This document shows, one piece after another, positions 27,394 to 35,949 of a stretch of DNA of 64,000 nucleotides (position 1 is its first letter; the number at the start of each line of letters is the position of its first letter). A program made the position numbers and the translations under genes. Source of the DNA: Chthoniobacterales bacterium (lineage in GTDB: Bacteria; Verrucomicrobiota; Verrucomicrobiia; Chthoniobacterales; DASVRZ01); contig JBDSQB010000005.1 of NCBI GenBank assembly GCA_039930045.1, positions 124,001 to 188,000 on the forward strand, read 5' to 3'. Under the pieces are notes generated by a model. The model was not told the DNA's origin. It saw nothing but the letters and a program-made list of their open reading frames with translations, and searched no databases.

Positions 27394-27434
27394 TAAAAAA
27401 AGCCGGGTCTGCATGGAAGCAGCCCGGCTTTTTT
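27394..27434. terminator. bidirectional terminator between hrpB and outer-membrane protein gene
   Basis: A stem pairs AAAAAAGCCGGG with CCCGGCTTTTTT, enclosing a loop whose TCTGC/GCAG can also pair. A and T runs flank both sides, so it can stop transcripts from either convergent gene. Confidence 0.9.
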
Positions 27435-27455
27435 ATTGAACTTAACTAGCGGAAG

Positions 27456-28103
27456 TTAGAATGCGAAACGAACGCCCGTGCGAACCGACGGGAAGTTGTT
27501 TTTGCCACCGTCAACCACAGTCCAGCGACCGTCGGTGAAAACACCGAAGTTGCGGGTGATGCGATATTCGACTCCAGCGCCAGCGTGACCTTCGATGAGA
27601 GTGTCATCGTTGTTGTTGCCGTTGTCGTTGTTGTCGAGGACATCATCAATCACGTCGCCAGCGTCGTTGTGAGAGGTGAAATCACCGTTGCTGCCGTCTG
27701 CGTTGAAGATGGCGCCGCCACCAACGTAAACGTAAGGAGCCCAACCGGACTCACCGATTGGCATGCGATAGAACACATTCAAGGCTGCGGAGCCCACAGT
27801 GTCGTTATCGTTGCGCTGGGTGCGAAGAGCCTGGCCTTCGAGTCCGATGCCGATGTTCTTGGTGAAGAAGCGGTTTACTGCGAGACCACCGCCAAAAGCG
27901 TGATCGCCGAGGATGCGCTCGTTGGTGGATTCGGTGAATGCGTAGGTGCCGAACAGATCGATGGTCCATTCAGGGCCATAGAGAGACACTGCTGTCTGTT
28001 GTTCGACTACGTTTTTGCTGCTAGGAGCAACATAGGTGCTGCCCGCGATAGCGGAAGCGCCCATAGCTGCAACGGCTGCCAGAGTAAGGAGGTTTGTTTT
28101 CAT
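27456..28103 (-). CDS. outer-membrane beta-barrel protein
   Basis: A 215-aa exported protein. MKTNLLTLAAVAAMGASAIAG is a Sec signal. The mature part alternates hydrophobic strands (WTIDLFGTYAF, HAFGGGLAVNRFF, GWAPYVYVGGGAIF, GAGVEYRITRNFGVF) and ends in Phe (VRTGVRFAF), the hallmark of an 8-strand outer-membrane barrel of the OmpW/OmpA-like kind. One loop is very rich in Asp and Asn (DNNDNGNNNDDT), suggestive of metal-ion binding. It is a single-gene unit with its own terminator. Confidence 0.82.
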   Translation of the reverse strand: MKTNLLTLAAVAAMGASAIAGSTYVAPSSKNVVEQQTAVSLYGPEWTIDLFGTYAFTESTNERILGDHAFGGGLAVNRFFTKNIGIGLEGQALRTQRNDNDTVGSAALNVFYRMPIGESGWAPYVYVGGGAIFNADGSNGDFTSHNDAGDVIDDVLDNNDNGNNNDDTLIEGHAGAGVEYRITRNFGVFTDGRWTVVDGGKNNFPSVRTGVRFAF

Positions 28104-28210
28104 TGGTTTCTTTTTTTGGGTTAATGTAGGGATCGCATTGGGGGATGCGAGTGGTTACACTAAGCCAAACGATTCAGAGCAGCAAGCGGCCTTATTTTTT
28201 TGGACTTTAA

Positions 28211-29401
28211 TCAGGCGGCTACCTGACCCCCGGTCTGGAGCGTGCCGATGAATGTCTCCATGCGGTCCATGGCGATCTTGATTTGATCGAGATTGGTCGC
28301 AAAACAGCAGCGCACAAAACCCTCGCCGCTGGGGCCGAAAGCCGGGCCGGGAACGACGGCGACATTCTGCGTTTGCAGGAGGCCGAGCGAGAAATCCTTG
28401 CTGCTGATCCCGAGATGGTCGATGCGCGGGAAAATATAGAAGCTGCCCTTCGGAGAATGACATGGAAGTCCGAGGTCGTGGCAGCGGCTGACGATGAAAT
28501 TGCGGCGCAACTCGTATTGGTCGCGCATCATTTTCACCGATGCCGCGCCGTTTTCCAGGGCCTCGATGGCCGCTTCCTGGGCGATAATGCTGGCGCACAT
28601 GATGGCGTATTGGTGGACCTTCATCATGGCTTCGATCAAGGCCGCCGGGGCGCAGGCGTAGCCGATGCGGAAGCCGGTCATGGCGAAGGATTTCGAGCAG
28701 CCGTGAATGAAAATCGTCCGTTCGCGCATCCCGGGCAGGCTGACGATGGAGTGATGCTGCGCGCCGTCGAAGGTGAGTTCGCTGTAAATCTCGTCCGTGA
28801 TGACGACCAGATTGTGCTGCTCACAAAGGGCGGCGATTTTCACGAGTTCCTCGCGAGTCTGGGTCGCGCCAGTCGGATTAGTCGGGAAATTGAGCATCAG
28901 CACCTTCGAGCGCGGGGTGATTTTCTCCGCGAGCGATGCAGCGGTGAGGCTGAAATTATCCTCGGGCTTGGTCGAAACCGCCACCGGCACGCCGTAAGCC
29001 AGCGCGATGCTCGGGCTGTAGGAAACGTAGCAGGGCTCGTGATAAATGACCTCGTCGCCGGGGTTGAGCAAAGCGCGGAGAGCAAGATCGATCGCCTCGG
29101 ATGCTCCCACAGAAATGAGCACCTCGGTGATCGGGCTGTATTCGACTCCGAACCGCTCGGAGGTCCATTTGCTGACGGCCTGGCGTAGCTTGGGCAACCC
29201 GAGATTCGATGTGTAAGTCGTGCGGCCTTTTTCCAAGGCAAAAATGGCGGCCTCGCGGATGTGCCAGGGCGTGACGAAATCCGGCTCGCCGACTCCCAGC
29301 GAGATGACGTCTTTCATGGATTGCACTAACTCGAAGAAGTCACGGATGCCGGACTTCGGAATGTCGCGGACGTGGTCGGCGATATGTGAGGAAATGGACA
29401 T
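28211..29401 (-). CDS. PLP-dependent class I/II aminotransferase
   Basis: A 396-aa fold-type I aminotransferase. Cofactor residues are visible: Asn in NPTG (175), Asp203 in ITDEIY, PLP Lys237 in SKSFAMTG and an arginine in GFRIGY. It resembles the I-gamma aspartate/aromatic or methionine-type aminotransferases. The Lrp/AsnC-type regulator gene ends 9 bp upstream, so both are probably one operon and the regulator may respond to the amino acid made or used here. The exact substrate cannot be read from the sequence. Confidence 0.88.
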   Translation of the reverse strand: MSISSHIADHVRDIPKSGIRDFFELVQSMKDVISLGVGEPDFVTPWHIREAAIFALEKGRTTYTSNLGLPKLRQAVSKWTSERFGVEYSPITEVLISVGASEAIDLALRALLNPGDEVIYHEPCYVSYSPSIALAYGVPVAVSTKPEDNFSLTAASLAEKITPRSKVLMLNFPTNPTGATQTREELVKIAALCEQHNLVVITDEIYSELTFDGAQHHSIVSLPGMRERTIFIHGCSKSFAMTGFRIGYACAPAALIEAMMKVHQYAIMCASIIAQEAAIEALENGAASVKMMRDQYELRRNFIVSRCHDLGLPCHSPKGSFYIFPRIDHLGISSKDFSLGLLQTQNVAVVPGPAFGPSGEGFVRCCFATNLDQIKIAMDRMETFIGTLQTGGQVAA

Positions 29402-29410
29402 AGATGCGAG

Positions 29411-29893
29411 TTAGGGCGCAACGGAGAGTCGGCCATTGGCCACCTCTGCGTGGGCCAGAATGCCATTCGACTTGTAGGTTTTGAGGCGGAAACTTGTGGC
29501 CGTGCTCAGCACGCCCTCGATGGTAGCCAGTTTCTCGGTGACGAACATCGCGATCTCGCGCAAGTCGGTGCCCTCGACCACCACGGCCAGATCGTAGCCG
29601 CCGCTCATCAAATAGCAGCTTTTCACCTGGTCAAATTGCGAGATGCGTCCCGCCAATCGATTGAAACCGCCGCCGCGCTCGGGCGTAATGCGGACCTCGA
29701 TCATCGCGGTCACATTCTTCGAGTTGGCGCGCTCCTCGTCGAGAATCGCCTGGTAGCCCAGAATAATGCCGTCCGCTTCGAGCGCGGCGATGCGTTCTGA
29801 GACGACTTCCACAGTGGTCTGGAGTTGGCGCGCGATGTCCTCTTTCGAGGCATGAGCGTCGGTGGAGAGGATGGAGAGTAGTTTGGAGTCCAT
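29411..29893 (-). CDS. Lrp/AsnC family transcriptional regulator
   Basis: A 160-aa regulator: an N-terminal winged helix-turn-helix (residues 1-55, with ASKEDIARQLQTTVEVV), then the RAM ligand-binding/oligomerisation domain (about 65-140, with SGGYDLAVVVEG). The start MDSKLLSILSTD was chosen because the domain begins there; the frame is open further upstream but runs into the phosphofructokinase gene, which ends at 29904. It is likely to sense an amino acid and to control the adjacent aminotransferase gene. Confidence 0.9.
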   Translation of the reverse strand: MDSKLLSILSTDAHASKEDIARQLQTTVEVVSERIAALEADGIILGYQAILDEERANSKNVTAMIEVRITPERGGGFNRLAGRISQFDQVKSCYLMSGGYDLAVVVEGTDLREIAMFVTEKLATIEGVLSTATSFRLKTYKSNGILAHAEVANGRLSVAP

Positions 29894-29903
29894 AAAGTGC
29901 GTT

Positions 29904-30980
29904 CTAATCGCCAAAGGCAATGTCCACGGAGCGGGCGGTTTCGACCATCTGATGATCGGGTGGCACGGTGCGCAGCCGATGCACGGCGTCGGCGATCGGC
30001 ACATCCATCACGATGTAATTCTGGTAGCTGACCATCCGGCCAAACTTCTCTTCCTCGATCATTTTCACCGCGTGAACGCCGAAACGCGTCCCCAGGATGC
30101 GGTCGAGGCAGGTCGGCGCACCGCCACGCTGGAGGTGACCCAGCACGCAGGTGCGCGTCTCCTTACCCGTGCGGGCCACGATTTCATGAGTCACCTGCTC
30201 GCCAATGCCGCCCAAGCGATATTCCCCGGCGCGTTGCTCGGCAACGACCAGCGAGCCGTCCCGTGGACACGCCCCTTCCGCAACGACGACCATGGTGCTC
30301 TTGTAGCCCTCGGCCTCGCGGCGGCGGACGACCTCGGCCACTTTCTCATAATCAAACGGAATCTCTGGCAGCAAAATAATGTCCGCCCCGCCGGCGAGTC
30401 CGCCGTAGAGCGCGATCCAACCCGCATGGCGGCCCATTACTTCGAGCACCATCACGCGTTTGTGGCTGGAGGCCGTCGTGTGCAAACGATCCAGAGCATC
30501 GGCCACGCAGGCCACAGCGGAATCAAATCCAAACGTCATCGCCGTCGCCTCGAGGTCGTTGTCGATCGTCTTCGGCACGCCGATCATCGGGAAACCCTCC
30601 TCGTAAAGTTGCAGCGCGGTCGTCAGCGAACCGTCCCCGCCGATGGCGATCACGGCGTCCAGCTTCAAATCTTCAATCGTCTTCCGCGCCTTCGCCACTA
30701 CCTCGGGCGGCGCGGCCATCTTCTTCCCGTCGCCGACCTTGGCGATGAAGTTTCCCTTGTTCGTCGTGCCGATCATCGTGCCGCCCAGCTGCATGATGCC
30801 CGCCGTGTTCGCACGGGTGAGTTGCATCGTTCTCACGGGAGGCAGGATGCCCTCGTATCCGTCAATAAACCCGAGCACTTCCCAGTCGAGATGCTCCGAG
30901 GCCCGGACGACACCGCGCAAGACTGCATTCAATCCGGGACAATCCCCGCCGCTGGTTAAAACTCCGATTTTCTTGCTCAT
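29904..30980 (-). CDS. pfkA: 6-phosphofructokinase
   Basis: A 358-aa enzyme phosphorylating fructose 6-phosphate in glycolysis. It starts MSKKIGVLTSGGDCPGLNAV. GGDGS (114-118) has Gly at the position that distinguishes ATP-using from pyrophosphate-using forms, whereas PKTIDND (136-142) has the Lys seen in pyrophosphate-type and actinobacterial enzymes. The combination fits the longer ATP-dependent group III, so ATP use is likely but not certain. MGRHAGW is also present. The Lrp gene follows 10 bp downstream and the carboxypeptidase gene precedes it by 7 bp. Confidence 0.93.
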   Translation of the reverse strand: MSKKIGVLTSGGDCPGLNAVLRGVVRASEHLDWEVLGFIDGYEGILPPVRTMQLTRANTAGIMQLGGTMIGTTNKGNFIAKVGDGKKMAAPPEVVAKARKTIEDLKLDAVIAIGGDGSLTTALQLYEEGFPMIGVPKTIDNDLEATAMTFGFDSAVACVADALDRLHTTASSHKRVMVLEVMGRHAGWIALYGGLAGGADIILLPEIPFDYEKVAEVVRRREAEGYKSTMVVVAEGACPRDGSLVVAEQRAGEYRLGGIGEQVTHEIVARTGKETRTCVLGHLQRGGAPTCLDRILGTRFGVHAVKMIEEEKFGRMVSYQNYIVMDVPIADAVHRLRTVPPDHQMVETARSVDIAFGD

Positions 30981-30987
30981 GATGATT

Positions 30988-31935
30988 CTATTTCAGCTTG
31001 CGACCGCCGGCAGCCCATTGCTCCTCCAAGGCCCAGCCCCGGTTGAGCAGCGTCACCCCGGCGGAAAAACGATCCTGCGCACCCAACAACACCACCGTCA
31101 CCCGGCGCGGAGTCACATACGTCTTGCCACCCTCCTCGCGCGTCTCCGGATCTTTCACCGCCGACACGATTAGGCATTCGCCCGCCGCCGTCGTCTTGCC
31201 CGTCTTCACCCCGTCGATGCCATCCTGGCCGAGGAGTTCATTGGTATTCTTCAGCAGATAACTCTCCGGCTTGAGCGCGCGCATGATCGAGATTTTGCGC
31301 TCCTTTTGCGAAACGTAGAACCGAAATCCCTTGTCCTGCATCGCGTAACGGGCCAGCACCGCCATGTCAGCCGAAGTCGAGTAGGGGAGCACCCCGCGAG
31401 CCGGCTCCAGCCCGTGCGGATTCAGAAACAACGTCCGCTCCAGACCCAGCGAACGCGACAGGGCATTCATCTGCGCCACAAACGTATCCACCGGGCCCAG
31501 ATCACTCGGCTTCTCCGCCTTTAACGAACGCCCCACATGCGCGGCCAGCGTGTAAGCGGCGGCATTGTCGGATTGCAGCAACGCGCAATAAAGCAGATCG
31601 CGCACCGAGACGAAATCCCCGGGCGTCAACCCCACCGGATTCGACCCCTCCATGCGGGCGATCTCCTCGGGCACCGGCACGAGTTCCGCCACATCGTGCT
31701 TCGTGGCCCGGCACCAATCCAGCACCACCATCGCCGTGCAAATCTTCGTCAGACTGGCCACCTGACGCTTCTTCGAGCCATTCGAGGACTCCAGGACGTG
31801 CCCCGTTTCATTGTCGAGAATCGTGTAAGCCTCCACGCCATAAGGATTGGAAGCCGCGCGGGAAACAGTGGGCAGAGCCGAGAGAAAAAGGGATGCCAGA
31901 ACGATGGAACAGAGACGGGAAAGCATGGACCGCAC
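30988..31935 (-). CDS. D-alanyl-D-alanine carboxypeptidase (peptidase S11)
   Basis: A 315-aa penicillin-binding protein with an N-terminal signal (IVLASLFLSALPTVSRA). The three serine DD-peptidase motifs are intact: SLTK (61-64, nucleophile Ser61), SDN (122-124) and KTG (244-246). It trims the terminal D-Ala of peptidoglycan pentapeptides in the periplasm. The usual C-terminal beta domain and membrane-anchoring helix of DacA appear to be missing, as the protein ends soon after the catalytic domain. It is the first gene of the run leading to pfkA. Confidence 0.9.
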   Translation of the reverse strand: MRSMLSRLCSIVLASLFLSALPTVSRAASNPYGVEAYTILDNETGHVLESSNGSKKRQVASLTKICTAMVVLDWCRATKHDVAELVPVPEEIARMEGSNPVGLTPGDFVSVRDLLYCALLQSDNAAAYTLAAHVGRSLKAEKPSDLGPVDTFVAQMNALSRSLGLERTLFLNPHGLEPARGVLPYSTSADMAVLARYAMQDKGFRFYVSQKERKISIMRALKPESYLLKNTNELLGQDGIDGVKTGKTTAAGECLIVSAVKDPETREEGGKTYVTPRRVTVVLLGAQDRFSAGVTLLNRGWALEEQWAAGGRKLK

Positions 31936-32068
31936 AGTCTATGGAAGAAGCCCCGCTTGGCAATAACGAACCGCGCCCCGTGCGTTATTCTGGCGCAATC
32001 ACGCAGGCCCCGCATCGGCAGCGATGCGCAGCCTTGGCCACGGAGGGAATCGGGACCTTACTGCGCTC

Positions 32069-32148
32069 TTCCAAACTCCGTTTATCGGCGCGAGGAAACA
32101 GAGTTTCCTAGGCAAGTTCATTTCCAAACAGGAGTTTGGAAATGAGGG
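32069..32148. repeat. palindromic interspersed element, copy 1
   Basis: TTCCAAACTCC at the left pairs with GGAGTTTGGAA at the right (32131-32141); inside is GGAAAC-AGA-GTTTCC (32094-32108), and CCAAAC-AGGA-GTTTGG forms a third hairpin. The segment GCGAGGAAAC-GAGTTTCC-AGGC recurs in copy 2 at 39991-40100. It lies in the 427-bp divergent gap between the carboxypeptidase and MFS genes; the rest of this gap (31936-32362) shows no gene and no clear promoter. Confidence 0.75.
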
Positions 32149-32362
32149 AAAGAGCAGACTGCAGCCTCTCTTCGCTGAAGCGCATTGTTAGCTGCGCCTA
32201 ACCCTTGGGATTGATTCCAATGCAGCGTGCAGCCGGGCGGTCAGTGCTGACGAGCGATCGGTGTTGTTTTTGGAAATACGCGGTTGCACTGGCACTCGAA
32301 TTGTTCGTTAGTTCTCGAATGAGTTGGGCGGGTGATTCGTTCGGCACAACCTCTTTCCCGCT

Positions 32363-33622
32363 GTGAATTCTTACCAACCCAAGACCGTTCTCTCCGAGCG
32401 GATGCTGCTCATTCTGCTGGCCGGGGTGCAGTTTACCCACATCATGGATTTCATGATCATGATGCCGCTCGGGCCGCAGCTCATGCGCCAGCTCTCGATC
32501 TCGGCGGCGCAATTTAGCGGGTTGATCTCGGCTTACACGATCACGGCGGGCGTGATCGGACTGCTGGCCGCGCCGTTCATGGATCGCTTTGACCGGCGGC
32601 GCGTGCTGGTGGTGAGTTACATCGGATTCATCCTCGGCACCTACGCCTGTGCGACGGCGCATACGGTCGGCGGTTTGCTCATGGCGCGTGCGGTTTGCGG
32701 GGCCTTTGGCGGTGTGTCGAACGCCACGATCATGGCCATCGTCGGCGACATCGTGCCGCCGCAACGACGCGGGACCGCCATGGGAATCATTATGACCTCG
32801 TTTTCGGCGGCGGCCGCGCTGGGAGTTCCATTTGGCTTGTACCTGGCGCAAAATTACCGGTGGGAAACCCCGTTCATGCTCCTCGTGGGCCTCTCCACGG
32901 TAGTCGAAGTCTTGCTCCTGGTTTTCCTGCCGAGTGTGCGCGAACACCTCGTGGGCGGAACCCCGGCTTCGCTGAAAAACTTCTTTGCGCTGCTCGGCAA
33001 CGCCAACGCCTGGCGCGCGCTGATCTTCATGGCCGCGCTGGTTTTCGGCCACTTCTCGATCATCCCATTTCTCTCGCCGCACCTCGTTTTCAATGTCGGC
33101 CTGCCCGAGAACGATCTGATTTATGTCTATCTCGTCGGCGGTTTGCTGACGATTGTCACGTCGCCCATCGTGGGAAAAATGACGGATCACTATGGTCGCC
33201 ACGAGGTTTTTACCGTGCTGATCGTCGTGGCCTCGTGCGTTATTTACCTCATCGCCAACGCGCATCATCAGTCGGTCGCGACGATTCTGGTGCTGGCGGG
33301 GTTGTTCTTTGTCTTCGCCAGCGGACGCTTCGTGCCGGGTCAGGCAACGATGACGCTGGCCGTGGAATCGAAGCAGCGCGGGGCGTTTATGAGTCTCAGC
33401 TCATGCACGCGGGACTTGTGCTCGGGATTTTCCGCGATGATCGGCGGAGTGATCGTGACGCGTTCGGCGGACGGGGGCCTGCTCCATTTCAATTGGCTGG
33501 GCTGGATCGCCATCGCGATGAGCGTCGTCAGCGTCGGGCTGATCCGCTGGGTGAAAGTGGTCGATCACACCCCGCACGTCGCCGATTCGGTGAACGAGCC
33601 GGAGTTTATCGAAGTCGGCTGA
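32363..33622 (+). CDS. MFS transporter
   Basis: A 419-aa major facilitator protein with about 12 membrane helices. The loop between helices 2 and 3 reads DRFDRRRVLV, close to the family A-loop; the sixth-seventh helix loop is cytoplasmic. It resembles drug/proton or sugar-efflux antiporters of the AraJ/YdhP kind, but the substrate is unknown. It starts with GTG, supported by the N-terminal MNSYQPKTVLSERM just before the first helix. It is transcribed alone and ends before a long inverted repeat. Confidence 0.85.
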   Translation: MNSYQPKTVLSERMLLILLAGVQFTHIMDFMIMMPLGPQLMRQLSISAAQFSGLISAYTITAGVIGLLAAPFMDRFDRRRVLVVSYIGFILGTYACATAHTVGGLLMARAVCGAFGGVSNATIMAIVGDIVPPQRRGTAMGIIMTSFSAAAALGVPFGLYLAQNYRWETPFMLLVGLSTVVEVLLLVFLPSVREHLVGGTPASLKNFFALLGNANAWRALIFMAALVFGHFSIIPFLSPHLVFNVGLPENDLIYVYLVGGLLTIVTSPIVGKMTDHYGRHEVFTVLIVVASCVIYLIANAHHQSVATILVLAGLFFVFASGRFVPGQATMTLAVESKQRGAFMSLSSCTRDLCSGFSAMIGGVIVTRSADGGLLHFNWLGWIAIAMSVVSVGLIRWVKVVDHTPHVADSVNEPEFIEVG

Positions 33623-33628
33623 CGGTTT

Positions 33629-33717
33629 GGGAGCGCACGCGCCTCGCGAAGGGCGCTTTTCCGGAAGAGACTTTGAGGCGGGACACCTCAAAGAACACGC
33701 GAGACGCGTGCGCTCCC
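33629..33717. repeat. nested inverted repeat between convergent genes
   Basis: Outer arms GGGAGCGCACGCG (33629-33641) and CGCGTGCGCTCCC (33705-33717) are perfectly complementary and extend inward through CTCGCG/CGCGAG. Inside is a second hairpin, CTTTGAGG/CCTCAAAG (33671-33678 with 33686-33693). It is an 89-bp cruciform-forming element, REP- or MITE-like, placed between the MFS gene and araD and possibly acting as terminator too. Confidence 0.8.
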
Positions 33718-33727
33718 GAAGCAACTT

Positions 33728-34432
33728 CTAGTGCGCGCCTGATTTCTGGCCGTAGTAGGCGGTCGGGCCGTGTTTGCGCAGGTAATGTTTGTCGAGCACG
33801 TGCTGCGGCAAACCGTTGGCCTGTGGAAAAATGGAGAGTGTTTTCAGCGCCATCTCGGCGACGATTTCGAGGGCTTGGGCGACTTCGACCGCGTGCAGCC
33901 CACTCGTGCTCCAGGCGAAAGGACCGTGGCCCTGGACGAGCACGGCGCGAATGGCGAGCGGATCGAGCCCGGCAAAACGCTCGATGATGACGTTCGCCGT
34001 TTCCAACTCGTAAGCGCGGCTCACTTCCTCGGGCGTCATGATGCGGGTGACCGGCACCGGGCCGTGAAAATAGTCCGCGTGAGTTGTTCCAAAACAGGGA
34101 ATGGGCCGTCCCGCCTGCGCGAAGGCGACCGCTGTGCGCGAGTGCGTGTGGACGACCGAGCGAATGCCGTCAAACGCCTGGATCAGCCGCAAATGTGTCG
34201 GCGTGTCGGACGACGGACGCAGCGTTCCCGAGACGGTGGTGCCTTCAAAATCGAGGACCACGATGTCGTGCGCAGTGAGTTTTTTGTAATCCACCCCGCT
34301 GGGTTTGATCGCAAACAAACCCGCCTGACGGTCGGCGACGCTGACGTTTCCAAAGGTGAGATCGACCAGGCCCGTGGTGGGCAAAAGCAGATTGGCTTCG
34401 AGGCATTCCTCGCGGAGATCGGCGTGGTCCAT
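33728..34432 (-). CDS. araD: L-ribulose-5-phosphate 4-epimerase (AraD)
   Basis: A 234-aa class II aldolase-type enzyme converting L-ribulose 5-phosphate to D-xylulose 5-phosphate. Visible are the phosphate/substrate block FGNVS, the zinc-ligand histidines in HTHSRTAVAFAQAG and the block FGTTHADYFHGPVPVTR. Size is typical (231 aa in E. coli). It is the last gene of araB-araA-araD, 5 bp after araA. Confidence 0.95.
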   Translation of the reverse strand: MDHADLREECLEANLLLPTTGLVDLTFGNVSVADRQAGLFAIKPSGVDYKKLTAHDIVVLDFEGTTVSGTLRPSSDTPTHLRLIQAFDGIRSVVHTHSRTAVAFAQAGRPIPCFGTTHADYFHGPVPVTRIMTPEEVSRAYELETANVIIERFAGLDPLAIRAVLVQGHGPFAWSTSGLHAVEVAQALEIVAEMALKTLSIFPQANGLPQHVLDKHYLRKHGPTAYYGQKSGAH

Positions 34433-34437
34433 GGGAG

Positions 34438-35943
34438 TTAGAACCGGCTCGGGGCGGTCTTCAGTTGGTGGTAAACCTCATTGTTCCGCAAGTCCTGCTG
34501 GAAGCTGCGGATCGTGGTGTCGGCGTCAATCGGCACAAACTCGATTCCAGCGATCTTCGCGAAATCTTCCAAATGCTCGCTCGTAACGGCGTAGCTGTAG
34601 CCGGTGTGATGCGCTCCGCCAGCATAAATCCAAGCGGCGCAGGCAGTTTTGAAATCGGGCAGGCATTTCCAGACGGCGCGGGCGACGGGCAGTTTCGGGA
34701 GCGGCTTGGGTGGCTTGATCGCGGTGACTTCGTTGACGATGAGCCGGAAACGGTTGCCGAGATCGACCAGGCTGGCGTTGAGCGCTGGACCCGCCGGAGC
34801 GTCGAAAACCATGCGGACGGGGTCTTCTTTTCCACCGATGCCGAGCGGATGAATCTCCAGAGTCGGCTTGGTGGCGGCGATGGTCGGGCAGACTTCGAGC
34901 ATGTGCGAGCCGAGGACGAGATGGTTTTTCGGATCGAGATGATAGGTGTAATCCTCCATGAACGACGTGCCGCCGGGCAGATCCTCGCCCATGACTTTCA
35001 TGGCGCGGAGCAGCGCGGCGGTCTTCCAGTCGCCCTCGGCGCCAAAGCCGTAGCCGTCGGCCATGAGGCGTTGCACGGCGAGCCCGGGAAGCTGGGTGAG
35101 CCCGTGCAAATCCTCGAAGGTGGTGGTAAAGCCCTTGAAATTTCCCGCGGTCAAAAAGGCGCGGAGTCCGAGTTCGATCTTGGCCGCGTCGCGCAGTGAG
35201 TCGTGTCTGGCTCCGCCCTTTTTCAAGGCCGCCGAGAGCGTGTAAAACTTGGAATATTGCGCGCAAAGATCGGTGACGTCCGCTCCGGGAATGGCGTTGA
35301 TGCTGGCCGCGAGATCGCCGATACCGTAGCCGTTGACGGAGAAACCGAAGTTGGCCTCAGCCGCGACTTTATCGCCTTCCGTGACGGCGACGTAGCGCAT
35401 GTTGTCGCCGAAACGGGCAAATTTTGCGCCCTGCCAGTCGTGCCAGGCGCGGGTGGCGCGCATCCAGGCAGCGATGCGATCCTGCACCTCGCGGTCCGAC
35501 CAATGGCCGACGACGACTTTGCGCTGCAACCGGAGTCGCGTGTGAATGAACCCCGCCTCGCGGTCACCGTGCGCCGACTGGTTGAGGTTCATGAAATCCA
35601 TGTCGATTGTGCCCCAAGGCAGATCGCGATTGAACTGCGTATGCAAATGCAGGAACGGCTTGTCGAGTTTGGTGAGTCCGCCGATCCACATTTTCGAGGG
35701 CGAAAAGGTGTGCATCCAGAGAACGAGACCCGCGCAATTCGCCGTGCTGTTGGCGTCGAGACAGAGCTGCCGGATTTCCTCGGGCGTCTTCAGGACGGGC
35801 TTGAAAACGAGGTTGAGCGGGAGCTTTTTGCTGAGGATCAGTTTCTCGACGATAGACTGCGAGTTCTCGGCGACTTGCGCGAGAACGGCCTCGCCGTAGA
35901 GGTGCTGACTGCCGGTGACGAACCAAATTTCTGGAGCGGACAT
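34438..35943 (-). CDS. araA: L-arabinose isomerase (AraA)
   Basis: A 501-aa enzyme converting L-arabinose to L-ribulose (500 aa in E. coli). It begins [16 protein letters not shown]; the metal and catalytic residues lie in [12 protein letters not shown] (Glu), SFMEDYTYH (Glu) and HMLEVCP (His), with a further His near the C-terminus (AHHTGYSY). It follows araB by 6 bp and precedes araD by 5 bp, so all three are one transcript. Confidence 0.96.
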   Translation of the reverse strand: MSAPEIWFVTGSQHLYGEAVLAQVAENSQSIVEKLILSKKLPLNLVFKPVLKTPEEIRQLCLDANSTANCAGLVLWMHTFSPSKMWIGGLTKLDKPFLHLHTQFNRDLPWGTIDMDFMNLNQSAHGDREAGFIHTRLRLQRKVVVGHWSDREVQDRIAAWMRATRAWHDWQGAKFARFGDNMRYVAVTEGDKVAAEANFGFSVNGYGIGDLAASINAIPGADVTDLCAQYSKFYTLSAALKKGGARHDSLRDAAKIELGLRAFLTAGNFKGFTTTFEDLHGLTQLPGLAVQRLMADGYGFGAEGDWKTAALLRAMKVMGEDLPGGTSFMEDYTYHLDPKNHLVLGSHMLEVCPTIAATKPTLEIHPLGIGGKEDPVRMVFDAPAGPALNASLVDLGNRFRLIVNEVTAIKPPKPLPKLPVARAVWKCLPDFKTACAAWIYAGGAHHTGYSYAVTSEHLEDFAKIAGIEFVPIDADTTIRSFQQDLRNNEVYHQLKTAPSRF

Positions 35944-35949
35944 AATGTG

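Noticed and set aside
31936-32362. A small gene or regulatory RNA in the 427-bp gap before the MFS gene
   Set aside because: No convincing frame or conserved RNA fold was found other than the palindromic element.
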